In this document: piece by piece, positions 48,199 to 56,733 of the stretch | Layout of the letters: each line of letters starts with the position of its first letter | Numbering within the stretch: the stretch's first letter is position 1 | Assembly (NCBI RefSeq): GCF_000227685.2 | Contig: NZ_CP007029.1 | Coordinates: 904,501-968,500 of the forward strand | Length of the DNA stretch: 64,000 bases | Source: Thioalkalivibrio paradoxus ARh 1 | GTDB lineage: Bacteria; Pseudomonadota; Gammaproteobacteria; Ectothiorhodospirales; Ectothiorhodospiraceae | Reading direction: 5' to 3' | Notes under the pieces: generated by a model | Database searches by the model: none | What the model was told of the DNA's origin: nothing | What the model saw: only the letters and a program-made list of their open reading frames with translations | Position numbers and translations under genes: made by a program

Positions 48199-48207
48199 TT
48201 TTCCACA
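48199..48207 (+). promoter_or_regulatory. DnaA-box-like site before nrdA
   Basis: TTTTCCACA matches the relaxed DnaA box TTWTNCACA in full. In E. coli DnaA controls nrdAB, so a site 112 bases before the nrdA start is plausible; a single box may also be chance. Confidence 0.4.
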
Positions 48208-48236
48208 GCTTGCCCAGCGCCTTTATACAGCCTAGG

Positions 48237-48250
48237 CACAATATCTTGTG
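48237..48250. promoter_or_regulatory. NrdR box before nrdA
   Basis: CACAATATCTTGTG matches the palindromic NrdR repressor box (core ACACWATATATWGTGT) with one central mismatch. NrdR boxes usually come in pairs about 31 bases apart; no second box of comparable quality is visible at that spacing. Confidence 0.6.
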
Positions 48251-48318
48251 CCTGGGAATAGTTCGAAACCCGTCCTATAGTAGTTTGCCGTAACCCCCGG
48301 TACAGCGTGAGGTCACTT

Positions 48319-51231
48319 ATGCACAGCGAAGCCCCGCCCGTTTCCCCGTCGGTCCCGACCGAAATCCGCCATGCCCCCGACGCCGGGACCCGTGCCGAGC
48401 TGCTCGCGACCTCGCCCGGGCAGCATCAGGTCATCCGCCGCAACGGCAAGGTCACCGGCTTCGACGCCGCGAAGATCAGTGTCGCGATCACCAAGGCGTT
48501 TCTGGCCGTGGAGGGCGGCGGCGCAGCCGCCAGCCGGCGCATCCACGAGATCGTGCAGGAGCTCACCGGCCAGGTGACCGAGAACCTGTTCCGGCGCGCG
48601 GGCAGCGGCGCGATCACCGTGCACATCGAGGACATCCAGGACCAGGTCGAGCTCGTGCTGATGCGCGGTGGCCACCACAAGGTCGCGCGCGCGTACGTGC
48701 TGTACCGCGAGAAGCAGGCCGAGAAGCGCGCCGCCGAGGCTGCGAAACAGAAGCCGGCCACAGCCGCCGCGGACGTGCTGCACGTAACCCGTGCCGATGG
48801 CACGCGGGCGCCACTCGACGAGGCGCGCATGGCCACGCTGGTCGACGAGGCCTGCCGCGGGCTCGACGAGGTCGACGGCGCGCGCGTGCTGGCCGAGGCC
48901 CGGCGCAACCTGTTCGACGGCGTCGCCGAGAAGGACGTCGGCACCGCGCTGGTGATGGCCGCGCGGCCGATGATCGAGCAGGAGCCGAACTACTCGCAGG
49001 TAACCGCGCGCCTGCTGATGGACAACCTGCGCCGCGAGGCATTGAGCTTCCTGGCCGGCATGCCGCAGGAGGCGACGCAGGCCGAGATGGCCGGGCGCTA
49101 CCCCGAGTACTTCCGCGCCTACGTGAAGCGCGCCGCTGAACTCGAACTGCTCGATTCGCAGCTCACCCGCTACGACCTCGACGCACTCGGCAAGGCGCTG
49201 AAGCCCGAACGCGACCTGCAGTTCACCTACCTCGGCCTGCAGACGCTGTGCGACCGCTACTTCATCCACTCAGGCGGCACCCGCTTCGAACTGCCGCAGG
49301 CGTTCTTCATGCGCGTCGCGATGGGGCTCGCGATCAACGAGATCGACCGCGAAGCGCGCGCGATCGAGTTCTACGAACTGCTGTCGAGCTTCGACTTCAT
49401 GAGCTCGACGCCGACGCTGTTCAACTCCGGCACCCTGCGCCCGCAGCTCTCGTCCTGCTACCTGACCACCGTGCCCGACGACCTCGACGGCATCTTCGAG
49501 GCGATCAAGGACAACGCGCTGCTGTCCAAATTCGCCGGCGGCCTCGGCAACGACTGGACCCGCGTGCGCGGCATGGGCTCGCACATCAAGGGCACCAACG
49601 GCAAGAGCCAGGGTGTGGTCCCGTTCCTGAAAGTCGCGAACGACACCGCCGTCGCGGTCAATCAAGGAGGTAAGAGGAAGGGCGCGGTCTGCGCCTACCT
49701 CGAGACCTGGCACATCGATGTCGAGGAGTTCATCGAGCTGCGCAAGAACACCGGCGACGACCGGCGGCGCACGCACGACATGAACACCGCGAACTGGATC
49801 CCGGACCTGTTCATGCAGCGGGTGGTGGAGGAGGGCGACTGGACGCTGTTCTCACCAAGCGAAACGCCCGACCTGCACGACCTCGTCGGCCCCGCGTTCG
49901 CCAAGCGCTACGCCGAATACGAGGAGAAGGCCGCGCGCGGCGAGATCAAGGTCTTCAAGAAGCTCAAGGCCGTCGACCTCTGGCGCAAGATGCTCGCAAT
50001 GCTGTTCGAGACCGGGCATCCCTGGATGACCTTCAAGGACCCCTGCAACCTGCGCAGCCCGCAGGGGCACGTCGGCGTGGTGCACAGCTCCAACTTGTGC
50101 ACCGAGATCACCCTGAACACCTCCGACGACGAGATCGCCGTCTGCAACCTCGGCTCGGTGAACCTCGCCGCGCATGTGACCGACGGCGCGCTGGATCTCG
50201 CCAAGCTCGAGCGCACCGTGAACACCGCGATGCGCATGCTCGACAACGTGATCGAATACAACTACTACAGCGTGCCCCAGGCGCGGCGCGCGAACCTGCG
50301 CCACCGCCCGGTTGGCCTCGGCATCATGGGCTTCCAGGATGCGCTCTATGCGATGCGCCTGCCGTATGCGAGCGAGGACGCGGTGGCCTTCGCCGACACC
50401 TCGATGGAGGCGGTTTCCTATTTTTCGATCCAGGCCTCGACGCGGCTCGCCGAGGAACGCGGCCGCTACACCAGCTTCGAGGGCTCGCTCTGGAGCCAGG
50501 GTGTGCTGCCGATCGACTCGATCGCGCGGCTGGCCGAGGCGCGCGGTCAGTACCTGCAGCAGGACACCAGCGCCACGCTCGACTGGGATGCACTGCGCGA
50601 GCGGGTGCAGACCGTCGGCATGCGCAACTCGAACACCATGGCGATCGCGCCCACCGCGACCATCTCCAACATCTGCGGCGTGTCGCAGAGCATCGAGCCG
50701 ACCTACCAGAACCTGTTCGTGAAATCGAACCTCTCGGGCGAGTTCACCGTGATCAACCCCTACCTGGTGCGCGACCTGAAAGAGCGCGGCCTGTGGGACG
50801 AGGTGATGGTGAACGACCTGAAGTACTACGACGGCTCGGTGCAGCCGCTCGACCGCGTGCCCGAGGACCTGAAAGCGCTGTACGCGACCGCGTTCGAGCT
50901 CGACACGCGCTGGCTGGTCGAGGCCGCGTCGCGCAGGCAGAAGTGGATCGACCAGGCGCAGAGCCTGAACCTGTACATGGCCGAGCCGTCGGGCAAGAAG
51001 CTCGACAACCTGTACAAGCTCGCCTGGGTGCGCGGCCTGAAGACGACGTACTACCTGCGCTCGATGGGCGCGACCCACGTCGAAAAGAGCACCGTCGCCG
51101 ACGCCAGCCGCGCGAACAAGCTCAACGCCGTGAACGGCAACGGCAAGGCCAACGGCAGCGCCCAGCCCGCGGAGCCCTCGGCCCCGAAAGCCTGCTCGAT
51201 CCTCGACCCCGACTGCGAGGCCTGCCAATGA
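48319..51231 (+). CDS. nrdA: Ribonucleoside-diphosphate reductase, alpha subunit
   Basis: A 970-residue class I catalytic subunit. Two N-terminal ATP-cone allosteric domains are visible (residues ~34-130, HQVIRRNGKVTGFDAAKIS..., and ~152-245), followed by the ten-stranded barrel with NSGTLRPQLSSCYL, SNLCTEI and the radical-transfer and redox C-terminal cysteines (CSILDPDCEACQ). The ATG at 48319 has GTGAGGT upstream; a GTG 12 bases earlier is possible. NrdR and DnaA sites precede it. Confidence 0.95.
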   Translation: MHSEAPPVSPSVPTEIRHAPDAGTRAELLATSPGQHQVIRRNGKVTGFDAAKISVAITKAFLAVEGGGAAASRRIHEIVQELTGQVTENLFRRAGSGAITVHIEDIQDQVELVLMRGGHHKVARAYVLYREKQAEKRAAEAAKQKPATAAADVLHVTRADGTRAPLDEARMATLVDEACRGLDEVDGARVLAEARRNLFDGVAEKDVGTALVMAARPMIEQEPNYSQVTARLLMDNLRREALSFLAGMPQEATQAEMAGRYPEYFRAYVKRAAELELLDSQLTRYDLDALGKALKPERDLQFTYLGLQTLCDRYFIHSGGTRFELPQAFFMRVAMGLAINEIDREARAIEFYELLSSFDFMSSTPTLFNSGTLRPQLSSCYLTTVPDDLDGIFEAIKDNALLSKFAGGLGNDWTRVRGMGSHIKGTNGKSQGVVPFLKVANDTAVAVNQGGKRKGAVCAYLETWHIDVEEFIELRKNTGDDRRRTHDMNTANWIPDLFMQRVVEEGDWTLFSPSETPDLHDLVGPAFAKRYAEYEEKAARGEIKVFKKLKAVDLWRKMLAMLFETGHPWMTFKDPCNLRSPQGHVGVVHSSNLCTEITLNTSDDEIAVCNLGSVNLAAHVTDGALDLAKLERTVNTAMRMLDNVIEYNYYSVPQARRANLRHRPVGLGIMGFQDALYAMRLPYASEDAVAFADTSMEAVSYFSIQASTRLAEERGRYTSFEGSLWSQGVLPIDSIARLAEARGQYLQQDTSATLDWDALRERVQTVGMRNSNTMAIAPTATISNICGVSQSIEPTYQNLFVKSNLSGEFTVINPYLVRDLKERGLWDEVMVNDLKYYDGSVQPLDRVPEDLKALYATAFELDTRWLVEAASRRQKWIDQAQSLNLYMAEPSGKKLDNLYKLAWVRGLKTTYYLRSMGATHVEKSTVADASRANKLNAVNGNGKANGSAQPAEPSAPKACSILDPDCEACQ

Positions 51232-51290
51232 CCGACTCGACCGATAGGGCGAACCTCGGCTGATGGCCACCTCCGTCATTGCGAGGGCCT

Positions 51291-51366
51291 GTCATTGCGA
51301 GGCCAAAGGCCGTGGCAATCCAGGCGGTGGTATGGATTGCCGCGCCCCTGCGGGGCTCGCAATGAC
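51291..51366. repeat. Dispersed palindromic repeat, gtcattgcgag type, copy 1
   Basis: Inverted repeat opening gtcattgcgaggcc and closing gggctcgcaatgac, with ggcaatcca and tggattgcc as inner arms. A partial copy (gtcattgcgaggg) sits just before it. A second full copy is at 53450-53539. Confidence 0.7.
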
Positions 51367-51381
51367 GGCTCGCCCACCCAC

Positions 51382-51495
51382 GTAGGGCGGAAAAGGCCGA
51401 AGGCCGTCATCCGCCGATGGGCGCCCGGGTTGGCCACGACCCCCGGGCTCAAAAAACGCGAAAACGGCGGATGACGCTTCGCTCTTCCGCCCTAC
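51382..51495. repeat. Dispersed palindromic repeat, copy B (inverted copy of A)
   Basis: Opens gtagggcggaaaaggccg and closes cgcttcgctcttccgccctac. Arms and loop match the reverse complement of 45596-45706. It lies in the nrdA-nrdB gap, so any hairpin forms in the shared mRNA. Confidence 0.75.
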
Positions 51496-51530
51496 GAACG
51501 ACGAACAAACGATTTTCGGAGGAACCGCCA

Positions 51531-52772
51531 ATGCTCAACTGGGACGACCCCATCGCCGCTGCCGCCACCAACAAGCAGCCCGCCGTGCGCCCCGGCATGG
51601 GCCTGCAGGAGAATGACGCGCTGATGCAGACCGCCGGCGCCGCCCCGAGCGTGAACCCGGACCCCGCCGCATTCCACGCCACCGAGGCCCCGGCAACCGC
51701 GGACGACCAGGCCCCCGCCGGCAACATCGGCCTCGAAGACCCGGAAATGGGCGCCGAGCGCATCCGCGTCGACGACAAGAAGATCATCAACTGCCGCGCC
51801 GACCTGAACCAGCTCGTACCCTTCAAGTACAAGTGGGCCTGGCAGAAATACCTCGACGGCTGCGCGAACCACTGGATGCCGCAGGAAATCAACATGAACG
51901 CGGACATCGCGTTGTGGAAGGACCCGAACGGCCTTACCGAGGACGAGCGCCAGATCGTCAAGCGCAACCTCGGCTTCTTCTCCACTGCCGACTCGCTGGT
52001 CGCGAACAACCTGGTGCTCGCCGTCTACCGCCACATCACCAACCCCGAGTGCCGCCAGTACCTGCTGCGCCAGGCCTTCGAGGAGGCACTGCACACCCAC
52101 GCCTACCAGTACTGTGTGGAGAGCCTCGGCCTCGACGAGGGCGAGATCTTCAACATGTACCGCGAAGTGCCGAGCGTCGCGCGCAAGGCCGAGTGGGCAC
52201 TGCCGTTCACCCGCCACCTCGCCGACCCGCACTTCCACACCGGCACGCCCGAGAACGACCAGAAGCTGCTGCGCGAGCTGATCGCGTTCTACGTGATCTT
52301 CGAGGGTATCTTCTTCTACGTCGGCTTCGTGCAGATCCTGTCGATGGGCCGGCGCAACAAGATGACCGGCGTCGCCGAACAGTTCCAGTACATCCTGCGC
52401 GACGAGTCGATGCACATGAACTTCGGCATCGACGTGATCAACCAGATCAAGATCGAGAACCCGCAGCTGTGGACGCCCGAGTTCAAGCAGGAAATGGCCG
52501 ACATGATCCGCGAGGCCGTCGAACTCGAAGCCCAGTACGCCCGCGACACCATGCCGCGCGGCGTCCTCGGCATGAACGCCGGCATGTTCGAGGAATACCT
52601 GCACTTCATCGCCAACCGCCGCTGCGCCCAGATCGGCCTGCCCGAACTCTACCCCGGCGCCGACAACCCCTTCCCGTGGATGAGCGAAGTCCTCGACCTG
52701 AAGAAGGAGAAGAACTTCTTCGAGACGCGGGTCACCGAGTATCAGACCGGTGGGGCGCTGAGCTGGGATTGA
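51531..52772 (+). CDS. nrdB: Ribonucleoside-diphosphate reductase, beta subunit
   Basis: A 413-residue diiron radical subunit with a long N-terminal extension of ~75 residues before the helical fold. The metal and radical motif [13 protein letters not shown] keeps E-x2-H-x3-Y, so the radical tyrosine is present; further ligands are in [10 protein letters not shown] and [10 protein letters not shown]. The C-terminus ([11 protein letters not shown]) is the peptide that docks on the alpha subunit. The ATG at 51531 follows GGAGGAACC. It is separated from nrdA by 299 bases of repeats. Confidence 0.95.
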   Translation: MLNWDDPIAAAATNKQPAVRPGMGLQENDALMQTAGAAPSVNPDPAAFHATEAPATADDQAPAGNIGLEDPEMGAERIRVDDKKIINCRADLNQLVPFKYKWAWQKYLDGCANHWMPQEINMNADIALWKDPNGLTEDERQIVKRNLGFFSTADSLVANNLVLAVYRHITNPECRQYLLRQAFEEALHTHAYQYCVESLGLDEGEIFNMYREVPSVARKAEWALPFTRHLADPHFHTGTPENDQKLLRELIAFYVIFEGIFFYVGFVQILSMGRRNKMTGVAEQFQYILRDESMHMNFGIDVINQIKIENPQLWTPEFKQEMADMIREAVELEAQYARDTMPRGVLGMNAGMFEEYLHFIANRRCAQIGLPELYPGADNPFPWMSEVLDLKKEKNFFETRVTEYQTGGALSWD

Positions 52773-52786
52773 GCCGGAACTGAGCC

Positions 52787-53034
52787 ATGCCGACGGCGCT
52801 CAGGGAAGGGCCCTACCGTTTCTACTGGTACAGCCACGAGCCGGGGGAGCCGCCACATGTCTACGTGGACCATGGCGATTACTCGGCCCCGAGTTCTGGT
52901 TGCGCCCCGTGGCGCTGGCGCGGAACATAGGCTATTCAGCTCAGGACCTGCGGCGTATCCGCCGGATCGTCGAGGCTCGGCAGCAAGACCTCCTGGAGGC
53001 ATGGCATGGGTACTTTGGCAGCGAACGCCGATGA
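52787..53034 (+). pseudogene. DUF4160 family gene with a frameshift
   Basis: The first frame opens MPTALREGPYRFYWYSHEPGEPPHVYVDHGDYSA and then runs into an early TAG at 52931-52933. From about 52888 the reading frame one base earlier continues the family pattern (PEFWLRPVALARNIGYSAQDLRRIRRIVE... LLEAWHGYFG) to a TGA at 53032. A single C missing from the run at 52887-52890 would restore one ~83-residue DUF4160 protein. It is either a recent pseudogene or a sequencing error. Confidence 0.75.
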
Positions 53035-53269
53035 GCGTGTCGCCTCGGTGGAATTCACGGAAGACTCTCTGGTCGTCGGCTTGATGGACGGGCGGCGGAT
53101 CTCCGTTCCACTTGAATGGTACCCGCGCCTGGCGCACGCCACTCCGGACCAACTCGCCGTCTGGGAGATCTGCGGCGGCGGCTATGGGATTCATTGGCCC
53201 GAGCTGGATGAAGATCTGAGCACCGAGGGCCTATTGCGCGGGGCGCCGGCACCGGCGGTCGGGGCGTAG
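53006..53269 (+). CDS. DUF2442 family protein
   Basis: An 87-residue protein with the DUF2442 pattern (VEFTEDSLVVGLMDGRRISVPLEWYPRLAHATPDQL... GGGYGIHWPELDEDLSTEGLL). DUF4160-DUF2442 pairs behave like toxin-antitoxin or defence-associated modules in many bacteria. The start lies inside the end of the DUF4160 frame, typical of this pair. Confidence 0.88.
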   Translation: MGTLAANADERVASVEFTEDSLVVGLMDGRRISVPLEWYPRLAHATPDQLAVWEICGGGYGIHWPELDEDLSTEGLLRGAPAPAVGA

Positions 53270-53781
53270 TCGGGGGCGGCGTGGCAGGGTTCATTTGCCA
53301 TGTTTGCAAGACCGGGCAGGCGGCTCCTGGCAACGCTACCGTGACACTCCAGCGCGGTGAGGGGATACCGGGGGCAGACCTTGCGTTGTGTATCCGTTCA
53401 GTCCCCCCTCCCAAATCCGAGTGCGAGGGTTAGGAAAGCGCCTGTCATTGTCATTGCGAGCGAAGCGCGGCAATCCAAACGACGCAAAATGAATCACCGC
53501 CTTATGGATCGCCACGTCGCTTCGCTCCTCGCGATGACGCATTTTCCTGGGCAGGGGGGCGACGAGGATGCGGACGGGGGCTGAACGCATTCTGCGTTTT
53601 GCCTCGAGTCGAACCCTGTTTCTGATCGTGGGGGCGTCGGGCGGCTTGCCGGCCCTCCAGGGTCATCCGCAGGGTGGCCGTGAGCCGCGCGAACCGGATC
53701 CGGCGCGCACTTACGGTGATGATTCAGGCACTCGCGGTGGGCCGCCGGGGCGGGTCCCAACACGCGGTTCGGCGTTCGGCA
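53270..53781. other. Gene-free stretch with repeats
   Basis: About 510 bases between DUF2442 and vapC. It contains the palindromic repeat at 53450-53539 and a 16-base segment gtatccgttcagtccc (near 53390) that also occurs near 45510 beside palindrome copy A. No supportable gene. Confidence 0.6.
53450..53539. repeat. Dispersed palindromic repeat, gtcattgcgag type, copy 2
   Basis: Arms read gtcattgcgagcgaagcg...ggcaatcca and tggatcgcc...cgcttcgctcctcgcgatgac. Same family as 51291-51366. Confidence 0.7.
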
Positions 53782-54177
53782 TCAGCGCGCAACGAGCGAT
53801 CTGGTGATTGCGGGAAACGCCTTCAGAAGCTTGGCGTCCGTCGTTACCAGGGTGGCTCCAAGCGCTTGTGCAACTGCCGCGAACTCACAGTCGTATGCTG
53901 AGCAATCGCTGGCCCTCACGAGTTCCAGTACCTGCATCGAGTCGACCTCGTGCTCACCCCCATTCAGCAGCTCCTCGGCCTCTCGCTGTATCGCGCATGC
54001 CCGGTCGAAGCTCAGGACGCCTCGACGCAGGTACCCGGCCAATATGTTCCGGAACTCACTTCGCCAGAGAATCGGGACGTGCCAGTCCGAATCTGCCTCC
54101 AGTAAGCGCTCCGCTTCGTCGGTGAACTCGCCTGGAAGGTGGAGATAGGCCAATACGTCCGAATCCACGACGATCAT
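53782..54177 (-). CDS. PIN domain toxin (VapC family)
   Basis: A 131-residue PIN-fold ribonuclease. The acidic active-site residues are in VDSDVLAYL, WRSEFRNIL, DCSAYDCEFAAVA and TTDAKLLKAFP. The start overlaps the antitoxin stop by 4 bases (ATGA), the standard antitoxin-first order. It should cleave tRNA or mRNA when freed from its antitoxin. Confidence 0.9.
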   Translation of the reverse strand: MIVVDSDVLAYLHLPGEFTDEAERLLEADSDWHVPILWRSEFRNILAGYLRRGVLSFDRACAIQREAEELLNGGEHEVDSMQVLELVRASDCSAYDCEFAAVAQALGATLVTTDAKLLKAFPAITRSLVAR

Positions 54178-54419
54178 GGACGACCCTGCCGTTTGAACGC
54201 CTCCGTGTCGTGTGCCCGAAACTCGCCAGCCTTCAGTTCCGCCCGGAGCGCGCGTGCTCGGGCAAGCCGCTCGCCCGGTGTCCGCTTGCTGGGCACAAGC
54301 ATCGCCTCAAGGCACACGATCGCTTCGTTGTTCAGACTGCGCCGGTGTGCTTCAGCGGACGCCTTCAGGCGCCGGTACACGTCGTCGGGAATATTCTTCA
54401 GAGTCAGGGACGTGGGCAT
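54174..54419 (-). CDS. VapB-type antitoxin (FitA/Arc-like ribbon-helix-helix)
   Basis: An 81-residue protein with an N-terminal Arc-type DNA-binding fold (TSLTLKNIPDDVYRRLKASAEAHRRSLNNEAIVCLE) and a disordered C-terminal neutralising tail. The ATG at 54419 has GAGGAGGTG upstream, which decides against the GTG 9 bases earlier. It represses its own operon in known members. Confidence 0.88.
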   Translation of the reverse strand: MPTSLTLKNIPDDVYRRLKASAEAHRRSLNNEAIVCLEAMLVPSKRTPGERLARARALRAELKAGEFRAHDTEAFKRQGRP

Positions 54420-54455
54420 GATCGGCACCTCCTCGAAACCATTTTGGTGCCGTTA

Positions 54456-54626
54456 CGGTTATCCGTCAATCGCGTCCTCGGCCGACTATGGGCTCAACCG
54501 GACCGCGAAGACGTTTTCATGCATTCCGGTTCCGAACTGGCGGTCACGATCCCCTTCAAACGTCCGATCAAACCGATTTACATCACCCAGTTTCTTGCTC
54601 TGCTGGATGACATTGGAGCTGAATGA
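54456..54626 (+). pseudogene. Possible toxin remnant before hicB
   Basis: A frame ending 4 bases into hicB (ATGATG overlap). Its last ~40 residues (HSGSELAVTIPFKRPIKPIYITQFLALLDDIGAE) resemble the last strands and helix of a HicA-like double-stranded-RNA-binding toxin, but no start codon with a ribosome site precedes them and the N-terminal half does not match. If real, it is a truncated toxin paired with the HicB gene. Weak call. Confidence 0.3.
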
Positions 54627-54988
54627 TGGCACCGAATTTTGACTATCCCTTCGAACTGCGACCCCTCGAGAAGGAGGATGGCGGAGGCTGGTTAATCGTC
54701 TTCCCGGATTTGCCGGGTTGTATGTCGGACGGAGAAACTCCCGAAGAAGCTATTGTCAACGGTCGTGACGCGGTTGCCGCCTGGATGGCGGCCGCCAAGG
54801 AAGCGGGCCGAGAGATTCCCCGCCCAGGAGAATTGCCCAGTGGCAAGTTCATTGCCCGCATTCCGCGCAGCTTGCACGCGCGACTGACTGCCCGTGCAAA
54901 GCAAGAGGGGGTCAGCATGAACGCTTTGGTCTCTGCCTTCCTCTCTGAGAGTCTCGGCCGAAGGGAAGGCGCGGAGAAAGCCCTTTAA
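54623..54988 (+). CDS. HicB family antitoxin
   Basis: A 121-residue protein with the HicB partial RNase H-like domain (GGGWLIVFPDLPGCMSDGETPEEAIVNGRDAVAAWM) and a C-terminal ribbon-helix-helix segment (SGKFIARIPRSLHARLTARAKQEGVSMNALVSAFLSESL). An intact HicA toxin gene is not visible, so the antitoxin may be orphaned. Confidence 0.87.
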   Translation: MMAPNFDYPFELRPLEKEDGGGWLIVFPDLPGCMSDGETPEEAIVNGRDAVAAWMAAAKEAGREIPRPGELPSGKFIARIPRSLHARLTARAKQEGVSMNALVSAFLSESLGRREGAEKAL

Positions 54989-55011
54989 CGAGGTGTCTGA
55001 GGAGCCCCCCC

Positions 55012-55326
55012 ATGACCCGAATCAATATCGACCAGCTGACCGAGGCGGAACTGATCGACCTGAACCGCAGAGTCGTCGAACGGCTGAAATTCCTGCAGCA
55101 CATGCGCGCGCACAGCGCGATGATGAGGTTCAGCATCGGGCAACGGGTCGTGTTCGACGCGCCCGGGCAGCCGCAAGTGACGGGCGTGCTCGTCAAGTAC
55201 AACAAGAAGACGGTCAGCGTGGTGACCGACGAAGGGGTGCAGTGGAACGTGTCGCCCGGTCTGCTCCGCCATGCGGAACCCAAGGACATCACCCCCGGGG
55301 CGGGCAACGTGGTGAAGCTCAAGTAA
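55012..55326 (+). CDS. Small conserved-type protein with SH3-like C-terminus, function unknown
   Basis: A 104-residue protein with an N-terminal helix pair (LTEAELIDLNRRVVERLKFLQHMRAHSAM) and a beta-rich C-terminal half (FSIGQRVVFDAPGQPQVTGVLVKYNKKTVSVVTDEGVQWNVSPGLLR) with the look of a KOW/SH3-like barrel. It starts 23 bases after hicB with GAGGAGC upstream. Found, in my recollection, near mobile regions in other bacteria; no function known. Confidence 0.65.
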   Translation: MTRINIDQLTEAELIDLNRRVVERLKFLQHMRAHSAMMRFSIGQRVVFDAPGQPQVTGVLVKYNKKTVSVVTDEGVQWNVSPGLLRHAEPKDITPGAGNVVKLK

Positions 55327-55401
55327 GCACGGGTCAGACCCAGTTGCGAGCAAGCCGACTGATTCGCCTATCCGGCGACGGACGCTTTCATGTTGTAACC
55401 T

Positions 55402-55565
55402 CGTGACGCTATAGTGCTTTTTGTCGCACGATTCGGCTTTTCGGGCAAGAGCGCTACCGAATCCGACAGGGTGTGTACCGAATCCTGTACGAGGTAACCG
55501 CCGAGCTTCTGACCGTGACGGTCGTGAAGGTGGGCGACCGAAAAGCTGTTTACAAGACCAGTTGA
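55402..55565 (+). pseudogene. RelE/ParE toxin fragment, C-terminal half
   Basis: An open frame without a start codon encodes GQERYRIRQGVYRILYEV and then LLTVTVVKVGDRKAVYKTS, the last strands of a RelE-superfamily toxin including the catalytic-region RYRIRQG motif. The N-terminal ~40 residues and any antitoxin gene are missing. Decayed toxin-antitoxin module. Confidence 0.7.
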
Positions 55566-55696
55566 TTTCCGGGGACAGCAGTACCCCCGTTTCTCTACGG
55601 GGCCCGCGGGCGGTATCATCTACCGGAATCGCAAGGAGATGAGCGATGGCTGGAATGACTGGATTTCCTTCCGGGGCACCCGCATCATGTGCCGCA

Positions 55697-55740
55697 GCGC
55701 GGCCATCGCCGGCAGTCAGCGGTATCGAGGTACTGTCCCC
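55697..55740 (+). repeat. Short imperfect repeat, copy 1
   Basis: Reads gcgcggccatcgccggcag, then tcagcggtatcg...tgtcccc. A related segment in the same orientation is at 56435-56483. The 34-codon frame that starts at 55639 with a good AAGGAG site runs into this repeat and stops, so a gene may have been cut here. Confidence 0.5.
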
Positions 55741-55764
55741 TGAAACGAGATCGAGGACCAAGAA

Positions 55765-56226
55765 ATGGCACTGCCAGTTTCGATCCAGGATGTCGTGGAT
55801 GCCATGCAGCTTCCGAACGATGATTGGTGTTCATACCTTAACGTCGACACGGGTGAGATCGTGACCGTGACCGATGAGGATCAACGTCTGATCGAAGGCG
55901 ATGTCGATCTGGACGACGTGCCAGCCTGGCAGCGCGAAGCGCTGCCCAAGGCTCGCGAGGCCCTGGAGTCGGACCGTTTCCTCCCACTTCCCGGACCGTT
56001 CGATATTCACGAATGGTCGATCATGGAAGAATTCGCCGACGGCCTCAGCGATGAGGATTCACGCGCGGAGGTTCTGGACGCATTACGGGGTCGGGGTGCA
56101 TTTCGCCATTTCCGGTCCACGATCGAGCGTCTGGGGATCGAAAGCGACTGGTACCGATACCGGGACTCGGCGTTCGAGCGGATCGCGAAGGAGTGGCTGG
56201 ACGCCAACAACGTGCCGTATCGCTAG
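55765..56226 (+). CDS. UPF0158 family protein
   Basis: A 153-residue acidic protein opening LPVSIQDVVDAMQLPNDDWCSYLNVDTGEIVTV, with LPGPFDIHEWSIMEEFADGL and FRHFRSTIERLGIESDWYRYRDSAFERIAKEWLDANNVPY, all typical of UPF0158. Function unknown; often near toxin-antitoxin genes. Confidence 0.87.
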   Translation: MALPVSIQDVVDAMQLPNDDWCSYLNVDTGEIVTVTDEDQRLIEGDVDLDDVPAWQREALPKAREALESDRFLPLPGPFDIHEWSIMEEFADGLSDEDSRAEVLDALRGRGAFRHFRSTIERLGIESDWYRYRDSAFERIAKEWLDANNVPYR

Positions 56227-56388
56227 TGGGTGTGTTCAAACGGCGAGTGGAGTGCGCCGGGTGGCCGGCGCTTGTCGCCCAAGGCGGTGCGTGTAGGCAT
56301 TGGTCTTCTTTTGGGGAACAGTGCAGCGGTTTCTCGGCGGCCCGCCACGCTGGCATGATCTGACGGACTCACAGAAAGGGTAGAAATA

Positions 56389-56733
56389 TCAGAATGCCTC
56401 GTGTGCATTCCGCGGTAGCCAGCTCACGCTCCGGCGCGCGGCAATCGCCGGCAGGCAGCGATACATGGAGGGGCAATGTCCCCGTATACCGCTGACTATA
56501 CGCCGGAACTGCCACGGCTGCAGAGCGGTGTTCGCCCCCGCACGCCTGAGGTAATCGTCCACCTCCTGGCGAGAAAGCTCGGCCAACCGGCGCACCGAAA
56601 GCGATTGAATGAACTGCTCTGCACGGAGTACGTACCAGCGCACGGCAGTGGGTTCAACGCCTTGCTTCAGAAGCAGATTCCGGTAGCGCTCCCAGAAACG
56701 ACGCTCCGCGTCGCCGCGACTTCCTGTCGCCAT
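56389..56733 (-). pseudogene. intI: Truncated integron-type tyrosine recombinase (intI N-terminus)
   Basis: The start at 56733 has AGGAGG upstream. About 70 residues (FWERYRNLLLKQGVEPTAVRWYVLRAEQFIQSL... YLRRAGANTALQPWQFRRIV) match the N-terminal extension of the long integron integrases found in environmental gammaproteobacteria. The frame then enters unrelated sequence at the short repeat (56435-56483), so the whole catalytic domain (R-H-R-Y) is gone. An attI-like site lies 134 bases upstream, in the orientation expected for intI. Family call rests on the N-terminus only. Confidence 0.6.
56435..56483 (+). repeat. Short imperfect repeat, copy 2
   Basis: Reads gcgcgcggcaatcgccggcag, then gcagcgatac...tgtcccc, the same unit as 55697-55740. 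It marks the point where the integrase reading frame loses homology. Confidence 0.5.

Noticed and set aside
48268-48283. Second NrdR box candidate around cctatagtag
   Set aside because: Right distance from the first box but too few matches to the palindromic consensus.
51228-51263. 11-codon frame overlapping the nrdA stop (ATGA)
   Set aside because: Too short and without any supporting feature; the overlap is likely chance.
53270-56226. attC sites between the toxin-antitoxin genes
   Set aside because: No paired RYYYAAC/GTTRRRY sites with complementary arms were seen, genes lie on both strands, and the stretch is on the wrong side of attI.
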